Source: Varroa destructor (taxonomy: Eukaryota; Arthropoda; Arachnida; Mesostigmata; Varroidae). From it: a stretch of 64,000 nt of DNA. Location of the stretch: assembly GCF_002443255.2 (NCBI RefSeq), contig NW_019211455.1:41786837-41850836 (forward strand). The letters are read 5' to 3'. Numbering within the stretch: position 1 is the stretch's first letter; every line of letters begins with the position of its first letter. Made by a program: the position numbers and the translations under genes. Positions 28,136-38,216 of the stretch are shown here, piece by piece. A model generated the notes under the pieces. The model was not told the origin of the DNA and made no database searches. It was given only the letters and a program-made list of their open reading frames with translations.

Positions 28136-28378
28136 TGGTGAAATCTGTTAAAAGTAATGGTTTAGAGGAGTGTTGCATATAGGCGCTTGGTGGAAACACA
28201 GCCCCGCATAACGTGTGTGCTCGAAGAAACAGTGTAACCACGCATCTACAAAGTGGAGAATTAGTAGCCGTACTCTGTATTCGGTGTGGCTGTGGAGTGG
28301 TATCGGAATTCAAGTTAGGTCTAAGAGTTCTTCTTTAGTGGACCACGGGCGCGAGCCCTGCCTGGAGCAAGCTCCGAG

Positions 28379-28430
28379 ATGGGCTACCCCGTCAGATGGA
28401 CTATACTTCTAGCGTCAATCAGCGTAATTG
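28379..28430 (+). CDS. Exon 1: signal peptide start (residues 1-17 plus first base of codon 18)
   Basis: ATG at 28379 has G at -3 and G at +4. The 17 codons read MGYPVRWTILLASISVI, and the exon ends in G before a GTGAGC donor at 28431. The next exon starts with GT, so codon 18 becomes Gly and the chain continues ILHALPPAEA, completing a normal signal peptide with a likely cut near residue 28. The match of phase, hydrophobic core and start context is the support; no transcript confirms it. A different upstream exon with the same phase could replace it. Confidence 0.6.
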
Positions 28431-31400
28431 GTGAGCGCCTATTACCTTGATTATAATAGCATTGTTAAGTATATGCGTTTGTTGCAGCGAAACGTTGTAT
28501 AGAGGTTGTTGCCTTCATAAAGGTTACGATCATCGGATATGCGGTTAGTTATATCGAAAAATAATTACCTGTCACCCGATGTCAGGTGAGCCATGAGTCT
28601 CTAAAAATGAAAAGATCATTGCAGATTCATCCCTGCATGAAAAATCACTTTTGTAAGCTGGTCCTTGTCAATGCAGTTTGTTCTTTAATCATACTTGCCC
28701 GGCTTACGTTCGACATCGTAAGAGCTTTAGACGTAAGGGTCAATATCGAGACATTTTGCTTATGACCCATTTAGCAGAATAAGTACGCGTTTCTTACTAT
28801 TATTTTTTAGACTGTTTCTTTTATTAATTTCAGTGTGCCTTTGTCCTCGGTTCCCATTAGTGAAGAAGGGATTTCGACATTCATTAATTTCATGACTCGT
28901 TGGATTTCAATATGGTGCAAGCACACTGTGTAGGTCATGTGGCCGTTACTAGCAGGTCGCAGTATACGTCGATGAAGTATCATAAAATCGTTTATTTGAT
29001 CTCTTGTCGATCGATTCGATTTTGCCCTATTGACTCGTTTGAGCTACTAAACTATTCAATGTTCGTATTTGAACAAATCAGGTAGCAGTAGAGCTACGGG
29101 ACACAATATTCAATAAATTTCTTTAATTTTACCTTCATTGTCTCCTGCGTCAATGTGGGCTGCCAGATTCAGTGTAATTGTGTTAGCATCGCCGCCGTTC
29201 AACAGATCCACCATAGATCTTACATTCCGCTAAATCATCCAGTGGAAACGTGGAAAACAATAAATAATACCGAATAACGTAAAAATAAAGTAAAATACGA
29301 TGCATTGCGAAAATTAACCAGTAACAAAAATACAACAAGCACGAGCGTAGACGACTGAAAAAAAAAAAACAGTGTCACTGTTTGGTCACTCCAGTGAGGT
29401 TCACAGCGATATTTGCTTTCAGTTGAACCAACATGATCATCCCAGTAAAGCAGCACAAATGAATTCCACTGAAGAGTTTCCATAACTGAAGCTAGCGCTT
29501 ATCTTCACTAAAGTGGGAACAGTAGAGAAGATGGGCTAACATGAACCTGAATGTATGCAGGCACTGCATTGGAGAGATGCAATAAATATTAGATTAAAAA
29601 AAAACGTTAATGTAGAGCTTTTTGTCTATTATGTTCACGATTAACTGTACGCCTTAAATGAACACGCAGACCTTAAATAAAATCATCACATGTACAACGA
29701 ACAAAAATATGAGAGCTTTAGTCAATACAATAGTTAATTAAAAATATGATAATGAACGTAAGATCAGATCATTCTTAATTAACGTAGATCAGAACCGTGA
29801 TTTGTACAAGTAACCTGATGTGTTACTATAGTTCTGGGGACTAAACTCACTGTGTTTCATAGAATGTCAGCGATAAGATCCTGTTGTCTACTTATGTTTT
29901 CGGTTGGGTACGTTCTACCTTTGCCCTTGAGGGAAAAACAGCGTTTGTGGCCACAAAGAAGAAAGGTAAATATAATAGCACTAGCTGCATAAGGTATTCG
30001 AAAGCTTATGCACTTACTTACCTCCTGAAAAAACTAACTGAATTTAAAGCTTGACACAGATACAATATGATTGATGCCTTTCCTTCACGAAGGCAATTCT
30101 ACTATATGTAGGTAATTGCCCCATATAAATTTCGCCTTTGCGTTTTCATAGAAGATGTAAATAAAAAGCTCTTTTGTGAAATTACAGTTATCATAAGATC
30201 TAGGCTTGCAATTGGAAAAGGATTGACTTTGGGTCTTGTTGATACGTTGCTTTGATTACCAAACCTTTCAATTAGACAGTGCAGATGCAAGAAAAAAGGC
30301 CATTCAAGTAACGTCAGGCTAAGTGTAAATGATTGATTTAATGTTTTCAATATAGAATGTAATCAAACTGTTTATTTCAGCTATCAATATCAAGTCGCTG
30401 TTCAGCGTGCCTTTTGAACATCAAAACACTGAATTATTTCCAAAGACGCACGCGAAAAACAAAGAGAAAAAAGGTGGTACACTTACTATTTTCCTTCAAA
30501 CATGCCTAAATCAAACGAAAAAAATACGTACATTTAAGGCAAGATTTCTGCAAAATAGGTCAAAGAAAGCGACACAAGCAAACTCCTTGCCAATTTCCTC
30601 TAACTCAATTGTTGCGCGTTTCTTCCCCTAGGTATCCTGCACGCTCTGCCACCGGCTGAAGCACAACTTATAAAGTTTCCGCGATTACGTTGGCCATCCT
30701 TTAACCGCGGTAACAAAAAAGACAGTGCCATCGAGCTTAAAGGATCATCGACAAATCACGAACCTTCAGTGACCCACACTTACGTCGGAGGTAGCGGGGG
30801 TCAATCTTCTTCTCCCAGTGTTTCACCTCCTCTTGGACCTCCGTTACCTGCTGGACTCCCCCCATCGCTCGGACCACCTCCGCCGCTTTATGGTGCAGGC
30901 TATGGCCCGTTTTCACCATTTGCTCGATCTCCTTACGGTCGAGCGCCAAACCCATTCGTTTTTCCCAACATCGTAGCACCCCCTCCTCCCTCATTGCCAC
31001 CCCCATCATCAACGTATTATACCTCTTCATTTTCTTCTGGTGGACGGAAAAGTCGGCGCCGTAGACCCGTCTATGACAACGACTCACTCGAAGATGCCTC
31101 AACGGAAGATGAGCCAGTCTATATTAAAGTGAAGTCAAGAAAGCGTCGGCCGATTGTCATCGATGAGGATGAACTGCTTGGTCGAGGCCATAATGGCGCA
31201 TCGAGTGAGGAAGTCGATGACCGCGAATCCAAAGTCTCGTACAAAAGCCGCTCGAAACCGCAAGTAGTGTACGTCGATTCGTCACGGGAGTACCAGACAC
31301 CAAACGAACGGCGTATGCTGCTTAAAAATGAGGAAATGGTTCAAGACGCACCGTCCTATCATTCGCCGGCAATTAGTGCACTACACGCGTCAGTGAGTTC

Positions 31401-34400
31401 GGGCGGATACCAAATTAACTCGCGCTTGCAGTCGCAGCGGCAACCTGATAGCGTCGTGTACGTTAATGATATTGAAAGCTCCACGGGTCCATCGTATCAC
31501 ATTGATGGGCATGGTGATCATGAAGATCATTCGGAGTTCTCGGGACACTTTCTGCTTCAGAATATGGGAGAGATCAATCAACATCGACAGATAAAGGTAT
31601 TGTTGACTTGTTGTGTTCGGCGTTATCCTCTTACAATTTAGTGATTGGCCGTTTGATATTTGCTATGATTCTACGTAGTTTTTGTTGAAGCACACTATGA
31701 ATGAGGGGCTGCGTGTCGATGAAGATTTAGAGATGCGTGAACGAGGTGTTTATAATGGGATTAGCTCGGTGCTATAAACGGGACAATGAAACAGTATCAA
31801 AGTTGTTAGTAAAAAAATATGTATGATTTGTGTTCTTTCCCGTAAAGTATAGCGGTGACGACAGCGTGAGCTGAGTCTGAGTCCTACAGGAGACAGAAAA
31901 GCTCTTAGCGTTAATCGCTCTTGGTTGCCCGTCTGTGATGCGGGAGGCATCTCATCTAGCTAAGAGATACGTCAGGCCTCGTAGATCGTAATGTAGTATA
32001 GCTGAAAATATGTTGGAAATAATGTATCGATGCTTCCTATAACTAAATAAATAACAAATAATAAGGAAACATTTCTATGCACCGTGGCAATATTCTAACC
32101 TATCACCGTATGTCACGGCATGACAATTTCCAGGAAATTCCTCCAAGTCAAAAGACGTTTCGCATCCCTGAGAGTAGCACGACCACTCCGACAATTCGTA
32201 TCGTCCTCAACTCGTTGAACTCGAATTCCGAATCACCCCAAATGTCGAGAGAGATAATGCCTCCGGTAACTACCCCTAACCCGTTACAATTCAGTCGTGC
32301 GCAAATTCCCCCACCGCAGTCACCTTCTTCACAGCATTCCTCCGCTCAATCCATGAACCATTACCAGGTCTACGAGCCCACTCAGAGCGTGTTCCATCAA
32401 CAGGTGCCACCAACTGACAAGAATCAATTCTCCTTTGATATTTCTCAAAAGCGAACGATCGGATGGCCACCAAATGCTTCCCCAACCAGCTTTCACCACA
32501 CGCCTCCATCAACTCTACCCCCGGTTCCAGCACCTCAGTTGTCGAAGTCAAACACAATCAAGGTTGCCCGAAGGTCATTCCCTAGCACGTTTCCGTCAAT
32601 CTCTACTAATCCTTCCGCTGTCGCGCCCTCCAGCTCGTTGAATCACGAGAATCAGATGTACAGTTTTCCACATGGAAATTCAGACCCTGTCCAGCCTTCT
32701 GCGATTCACTCGCAGGATCCCATTCAAGTTCAAACACCAATGATGCCGATGAATCACCACATCAATTATCACTCACCTCAATCGACTTCGGTCCAAAGTT
32801 ACCACCATATATATGACAAGCCATCGTCGCATTACACGGAGGCGATGTTTTTCATGGAAAAACCGAGAAAAAAGACTTCATCTTTTGTTACTACGGAGCT
32901 GCCCACCCTTTCACACACTCAAGCCCACAAGAGTCAGCAGCACATCAACTTTTCGTGCTCGACACGCCGATCGGGGTACTACGCGAATCGCATGTATAAA
33001 TGTCAGGTAAACTGCTTTGTATCTTATCAGAAGTTTAATCGATATGCCTGTTGATTAATGCTATTTATATCCCAGAAATATTGTTGCCAACGTTTATTTG
33101 TTCACTTAGTTTTTCTAAGATGAGTTGTTGTAAGCATAAGTTCTATTTCTCATATTTATGATGTATATTGTAATGTATTTTGTATATGTACGCCAAACGT
33201 TCAGGAAGAAAATCGTCTAACAGTATAAGTTATAAGTGTAAAATTACGGTACCTTAGTTTTGGACGAGTAAATTCAATTTTAACGCGCTACCCCTCAACA
33301 GTGCAAGAATGGTACAGCATACGAATCAAGCATCCTCGCCTTATTTCCAAGTCCTGGGGAAGAAACAGATTTTCTAGCCAGGTAGCCAAATACGGCCAAT
33401 CGTTGGAACAGACGCTTCGCTAATTAAGACCTCCGCCAAGCTTTATTGTGGCGTGGGGGGGGGGGGGAGTAGCACCCTAACGTGTCGAGCCCAATGTTTC
33501 GAGTTCAGAAGTCGGCTATAAACTTGTTTGAGTTGGTACAGACTTACAGATTGTAACTCACAAGCTCACTTGATCACCGTGAGTACCGATATAATGCATT
33601 AGTCCTTAACCTCCTTCAAAAAAAAACGGCATAAGATTGAAAGTCTCTTCTGCCTAGTAAGCCGACCTCTATTAGCATCGATGCACTAGAGACAAAAAAG
33701 TACAGGTGAACCGCTGTAATCTCCCTATATAAACAGAAAATAACGAAAAAGGCTAATATTACACAAACGTATAAATAAAATCATTGCATTCTTCTGTAGT
33801 GTCATTGCTCTTCCGTAGACACAGAAATGCTCTATGGAGGGTAATAGCCTAAGACAGTAAGATATGAAGAGATTCTGTTTGGATTTTGCTTATCGCCAGC
33901 CTAACAATTGCACACATTGTTTAACTATAGGGTAGTTGGTAGTGGAGGATCTCAATTCCATTCGCTGTCGCGCGAGTACGAACTCATGTCAAGTGCTTCG
34001 TGAGTAGAAGATTCAACGGATGATCGTAATTCAGTTAGGCGTATGCAAAGGTTTACTATGCGTACATATAGCTAGTAAGGCGGGTGTGCCAGTCAGCTTC
34101 TTGAGCCCAACAGTAAAATGCTGTGAACAATCAATACGACGAAAGCGCCCTCGTCAACAGGACTCGTTGCAGAGGTAGATTCCTTCATCCACGAACCCTC
34201 CATGGCGCCATTTCTTCGTCGTAATAACGGGGGGTCGCTCGTCCTCTCAATGGTTGGCTCAACAATCGCTTTAACGGCTACCGCAATTTCTAGTAACTCT
34301 GTAGAGATCCGAATTTTGAGGTGAGACATAGAAATTGAGGAAGATAGAGACAGCAAGGGGGGAGAGTGGGGGCAGCCGCTACCCCGTATCAGCCTTCGTC

Positions 34401-37400
34401 TGTGTGTGCTACCCCAGGGCTATCCTGTACAAGCCGAAAGATCATTTCCTTGGGGAACTCCCGCTAAGCCGGCAGAACCAACGGACTATTGCCCATTGCT
34501 CTTGCAAATGCCTACAGCTTGATCTCGATGTTCCGTAGTGCACAAAACGTGATGTGCTGCATTTGTAAAAATTGAACAATTCAACCAAAACAATAAAGCG
34601 ACGAGCACGACCAGAAAACGCATGTGATATAGTAACTAGAAACGCCACACATGCCGCCGCCGCCACCACAGTTCAGCAGGGGCAAAACTGGACGTTGTAC
34701 TATTGAGTAGGCTTGAGTAAAAGCGGTGCTGGATTCTCGGCTGGGTTATCGGACTCCGCCCGTCAAGGATAGTCCTAATAAACGATAGAGTAGCCACAGC
34801 AGCAGAAGTAGAAAAAGAACATGTAGAAATAGAGGACGGATCCGTAGAGAAAAACAGATCAAAGGAGAGAGAGAAAAATAGAAAAGAAAGAGATATATCA
34901 TCTCGTCGTTGCTGTACGATTACGACTACTTCTTGGGGTCGCTGTTTTCAGGGGGTTGGTTCAATTATTTTCGTGGATACAGAAATGCTGCGGGTACTGC
35001 TTAGAGTCATAATACAAATGTTTGGCTGGGCTAGGGCTATCATTGATCAAACAGCCTCGACCAGTCGATGTCGGCTGTTGTGGAACGTTGTTCGATACGG
35101 AAAATTTGTTGGCAGAGTGATGATGAATTTGAACGGATAGTGCGAACGAACGAGAAGCCCGTCGTGTAGAACACGCGGATGCTATACAGTTCTGTGCAGT
35201 AATCGCGGCAAACCGTTGGTAAACACAGTGTAAGAGAAAGAGCGGACGCAACAAATGATTTCGAAGGTAGGTCCTCTGCATTGTGGGCACTGAGACAAAT
35301 GGCTAATATAAACGTACACACACACACACATAAACAGCTATATGAAGTTCACCAAGTCGCATGATTCTTGGAACAGAGTGAATACCGTTGTTTGACACCC
35401 TCGACTGAAGCCGCCTGAGCTTCGGAAAAACTAGGACAGCGGTACCCGGCAAAAGCTGAAGTTATACGTAAATCTAGGCTGTTTAATGAATAAGATAGTG
35501 ATATGCTTCACTTCAATTATGCAGCAAAGAGTTTCGTATATGCAAATATTTCCAGCAGAAAGAAGCGTTCAAAAATAATAGTGCCGGTTTTTCTGCAATG
35601 CAAAGTGGAAAGTCTATCGTCCCTTATAACGATACGAACGGCCCGGACGTTCGTCACCCGAATACATTCGGGAAATTCACTAAAGTTCTGTGAATGCGTT
35701 ATGTTGCTTAACAGCTTTAATAATTACTGTAATAAAAATAACTGCTTCAATAATCCATAAGATGGACTTCGGCAGGGTATGGAAAGTTACTGGACGTAGA
35801 AGAAGGCACAGATCTTCCTGTGGTGGCTTATATAACGCAATGGTTTTGCGATTCCGGCTGGACAACAACGAAAATGCCCTATTTTGTGCCTTGGCGATAG
35901 ATCTAGTTCAAATTAGCAAACAAAACATTGAATGCAGTTTACTGCTGACAAGCCAACTTAAACATTTAGCTTCGGTAGGGTCTCAACGTTGTCAGAAACT
36001 TGTGCTCCTATGTAGACGGCTTCAGTTTTGCATATAATTGTCGGTGAGAATATCCGGTTTCGTGAATACAGATCTTTTCGACACAACTATTTCTATTCTG
36101 CGCAGATCTACCATCACTGCTCGAAACGGATTTTGACCCAGACGTTCATCTGCCCCAATGGAACCGCCTTTAACGAAAAGCAGAAGCTGTGTGAGAAGGC
36201 AGATAAGGTGGCTTGCGTGGCATCGGACAGCACGAGAATACGAGGAAGCTCGCCTGCTTTGCATCAGTCGCCATCTCAACAGGTGACCGAATCTCCTCTA
36301 CAGGTTAGAAACTAACGATCCGTTTCAGAATATTAAGGTAGTGCTACGTTTGAAGGGTTCTTGTTTAGAAGAGTGCACCACTAAACAGATGAAGTTTCAA
36401 GTATGTGGATCTTCGTTTCGTCGTAGATATTCAATTTTCGCCGCTCTTGTCTGCTAAATAGTGTTTGTAGATTAAGACCTTGATTCTCTTGTACTTCTAT
36501 CGCCTTCAACCTAAGATATATGTTGATATAAATTCTTTGTGGTTGCGTTTGTTTTGTGGCTTCATGAAAAATGTTTACCAATTACCAAATGGGCGGTTTG
36601 GATTTGTATGCGCCCCGAGGGTCACAAGCGGCGAAAAAAAAAATTATGGGTCAAAAAGGTAACAACAAGATGTCTGGTCTTCGTCGATTAATGGACAACT
36701 CATGACCAGCATATGATTTCACGCTTCGCTGACTATCTGCTATTTACAGCGAGATGTCACAGCATTAGAATGTGCGATTTGTATTTTTCAAGCGCTTTCA
36801 AATGAGCGATTTTTGGGCATGCTTTATTTTTTTTCCAAAAACGGAATACAAAAAGCCAAAAATGATTTTGTCTATTGTGGAAAAAAACCAAGTCTTCACA
36901 AGTGCTGCAAAAGACTTTTCAGGCCCAGGCTATGAGTCAGTACCAAGCATGCAAGTGGTGCCTATGTGGCTAGTTGACGAGGTGGTCTTAAAAGACCATC
37001 CTCGTTCCGGGGATCTATCATAACGAGTAAGGGCTAGAACGTGGAAAAACGAAATAGTTCGCGCTGTTATCGAATTACCATTAAAGAGTCTGTGGAAGGA
37101 TTACATACAGGTTAACTAATTGGGAAAAGTTACTTAATCTCAAGAAGGTCCAGAGCAATTACTCGGCTAAAGGACTCGAATACAGACTTGTCAGCAATTG
37201 TTTCGGGCAAACCTGAATGCAATCAGAGAAAATTCCGATTCATTCCAATGCACCGTTACAGGTGCAAAGACATGGGCATACGCCTATCAAACGAGAACAA
37301 AACCACAATCGTTTGAGTATGATTTTAAAGGAGAGTCTAAGCTGCACTATCCAAGTCAAAAGCCGAGCTTCTTTCAAGACTCTAGATGTCTTCGAAGAAT

Positions 37401-38216
37401 GATTTTGTAGTATCGGAGAGTTGTTTACTGTACATTCATTCTAACTAGTTTAACTGCTACTAATCAATAGTTTGAGAAAATGTTAAGAAGATTGCACAAT
37501 ACATTGACGGACGGCACTGTCCAATCTTCTTTCTCTTTGAATTCGCGAAGAGTAAATTATCGGTTCGTTACCCAAATTGATCATGTCGCCGCTTTATCGT
37601 GCTTTTCTTGCACGAAAATGCGCTTCCTACACAAGCCCAACACCTGAATTTGGCAGATTTATCCATTTATGGCTGTTCCCATTCTTAGAACTCAAGAAAT
37701 ATCTAAAAGAAAAATTAGAGGAAATGTAAAGAAACTCGTTAACAGATCTAAATCGATTGAAAAGGAAGACAATTTTCACGACTGGAGAAAACGGTGGTGT
37801 ATGTGCAGATTATTTGGTAGGTAACGATTAGAATTTAGCTTATTGAGGCCCGTACAGCTGGTAAGGAGAGTTACACTTCTTTAACCCAATAATCGGTACG
37901 ATTAACATACAATTAACTTGTTTTGACCCAGCGGTAGTTCCGGTTGACATAAAAAATATAACTCGAGAGGGTCGAATTCCTGTTACTTTTTTTGGTTAGC
38001 ATAATAGCAATCCAACTAATGAACCGACCATTGCAGATCTCTTCACGATCGGACCTCACTGATTTAGAGACGGAGACGCCTGACAGTACAACACTTTCTA
38101 GCGTGTCAACCACTGCAGATCTGCCCGTCTCCACGCAGACGTCAGTAGTTCTACAGCCGAAGTTCAGTACTTCAGTGTCTTATCAGGTTTCGTCCTCTAC
38201 GTCGTCGGCGTCATAA
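28379..38216 (+). CDS. Secreted proline-rich protein with one C-terminal peritrophin-A (CBM14) chitin-binding domain; five-exon gene
   Basis: Model: 28379-28430, 30632-31596, 32134-33006, 36106-36303, 38037-38216, giving 755 residues and a TAA stop. Every junction keeps frame (intron 1 phase 1, introns 2-4 phase 0). Residues 1-28 look like a signal peptide (MGYPVR, hydrophobic core, PPAEA). Residues 79-142 are Pro-rich, 156-245 charged with basic clusters, 306-323 His/Asp/Glu-rich, 340-600 Gln/His/Ser/Pro-rich and probably disordered. Residues 612-667 hold six cysteines (614, 629, 635, 646, 659, 667) spaced 14-5-10-12-7, within the peritrophin-A pattern, with the family landmarks FSC, GYYA, KCQ, YHHC and FICPNGTAFN. 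The tail (668-755) is Ser/Thr-rich. Family knowledge: such proteins are secreted and bind chitin in cuticle or peritrophic matrix. One domain on a long low-complexity chain suggests a CPAP1-like cuticular protein. The specific orthologue is not recognised. The first exon and 3' end are the least certain parts. Confidence 0.85.
28431..30631 (+). other. Intron 1 of the chitin-binding protein gene
   Basis: The intron is about 2.2 kb and has phase 1. It contains the cassette candidate at 30381-30473 and a strong unused acceptor (TTTTATTAATTTCAG) ending at 28834, whose downstream frames close after 20-30 codons. The rest is AT-rich with no other structure that I can support. Confidence 0.5.
30381..30473 (+). 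CDS. Possible in-frame cassette exon (31 codons) between exons 1 and 2
   Basis: A good acceptor (TTTATTTCAG) precedes 30381, and AAG followed by GTGGTA ends it at 30473. Its entry and exit phases both equal the phase of the exon 1 to exon 2 junction, so inclusion would insert 31 residues (beginning INIKSLFSVPFEHQ, ending KNKEKK) without changing the frame. Skipping it gives a more natural signal peptide end (ILHALPPAEA), so I leave it out of the main model. The body is Lys-rich and resembles no domain I know. Confidence 0.22.
30632..31596 (+). CDS. Exon 2: proline-rich, basic and acidic low-complexity region (residues 18-339)
   Basis: The acceptor is TTTCTTCCCCTAG ending at 30631; the donor is AAAG before GTATTG at 31597. 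The exon carries the end of the signal peptide, the Pro-rich block (PPLGPPLP, GPPPPLYG, APPPPSLPPP), two basic clusters each followed by an acidic run (residues 156-178 and 183-199), two VVYV motifs followed by acidic residues (229-233 and 292-297), and a His/Asp/Glu patch (306-323). No globular domain is visible. Codon use keeps one frame open for the whole 965 nt; this is the longest open stretch in the window together with exon 3. Confidence 0.88.
32134..33006 (+). CDS. Exon 3: Gln/His/Ser/Pro-rich region and first third of the chitin-binding domain (residues 340-630)
   Basis: The acceptor GACAATTTCCAG ends at 32133, with a branch-like TTCTAAC about 40 nt upstream; the donor is CAG before GTAAAC at 33007. 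An in-frame ATG at 32077 is also open but lies upstream of the acceptor, so I treat it as intron. The 291 codons are rich in Gln, His, Ser, Thr and Pro with no cysteine until residue 614. The last residues, from FSC (612-614) to YKCQ (627-630), are the start of the peritrophin-A fold, including the conserved GYY. The exon ends directly after the second domain cysteine. Confidence 0.88.
33007..36105 (+). other. Intron 3 of the chitin-binding protein gene, with antisense open frames
   Basis: The intron is about 3.1 kb and splits the chitin-binding domain. It contains a poly-G run (33455-33467), a purine-rich stretch (34,800-34,900), a (CA)n tract (35315-35331) and a GC-richer part (34.1-35.3 kb) where the minus strand has open frames at 34093-34356 and 34961-35327. 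These lack a normal ATG start or are not clearly spliced, so they are listed as an observation and not as genes. Confidence 0.6.
35315..35331. repeat. (CA)n microsatellite in intron 3
   Basis: About eight CA units. On the minus strand it creates a false cysteine/valine-rich start to an open frame. Confidence 0.9.
36106..36303 (+). CDS. Exon 4: rest of the chitin-binding domain and start of the tail (residues 631-696)
   Basis: The acceptor TTCTATTCTGCGCAG ends at 36105. The exon opens with IYHHC, which follows KCQ of exon 3 exactly as expected for the family, then FICPNGTAFN and the last two cysteines (659, 667). The usual aromatic residues just after the fifth cysteine are replaced by EKADKVAC. 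There are two possible donors, both phase 0: CAG before GTGACC at 36283 and CAG before GTTAGA at 36304. They differ by seven residues; the longer form is given here. Confidence 0.85.
36304..38036 (+). other. Intron 4 of the chitin-binding protein gene
   Basis: The intron is about 1.7 kb. It has an open stretch near 37195-37410, but no acceptor/donor pair there keeps phase 0, so I see no further exon. Confidence 0.5.
38037..38216 (+). CDS. Exon 5: Ser/Thr-rich C-terminal tail and stop (residues 697-755)
   Basis: The acceptor GACCATTGCAG ends at 38036, and the phase-0 entry matches exon 4. The 59 codons are dominated by Ser, Thr, Val and Asp/Glu (start ISSRSDLTDLETETPD), which suits an O-glycosylated or flexible tail, and end in TAA at 38214. 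A possible donor, CAG before GTTTCG at 38187, also in phase 0, means that a further exon cannot be excluded. No AATAAA signal was seen in the next few hundred bases, so the 3' end of the transcript is not placed. Confidence 0.6.
   Translation: MSSRSDLTDLETETPDSTTLSSVSTTADLPVSTQTSVVLQPKFSTSVSYQVSSSTSSAS

Noticed and set aside
28835..28890. Strong acceptor (TTTTATTAATTTCAG) in intron 1 as a real second exon
   Set aside because: In the phase set by exon 1 it reaches a stop after about 19 codons and no donor restores the phase of the next exon; at best a short alternative end.
29894..29965. ATG plus 24 codons and a GTAAAT donor as an alternative first exon
   Set aside because: It ends in phase 0 while the following exons need phase 1, and it lacks a clear signal peptide.
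32077..32133. ATG at 32077 as the start of a separate gene
   Set aside because: The acceptor at 32133 and the chitin-binding domain spanning into exon 4 show that this is an internal exon; the upstream part is intron.
35040..35327. Minus-strand frame that looks like a signal peptide plus Cys-rich secreted peptide
   Set aside because: The apparent start is a GTG inside the (CA)n tract and no ATG exists in frame; the signal-like part is partly microsatellite.
37195..37410. Open stretch in intron 4 as an extra exon of the chitin-binding gene
   Set aside because: No acceptor/donor pair there gives the phase-0 entry and exit needed, except a 33-nt piece with a weak acceptor.
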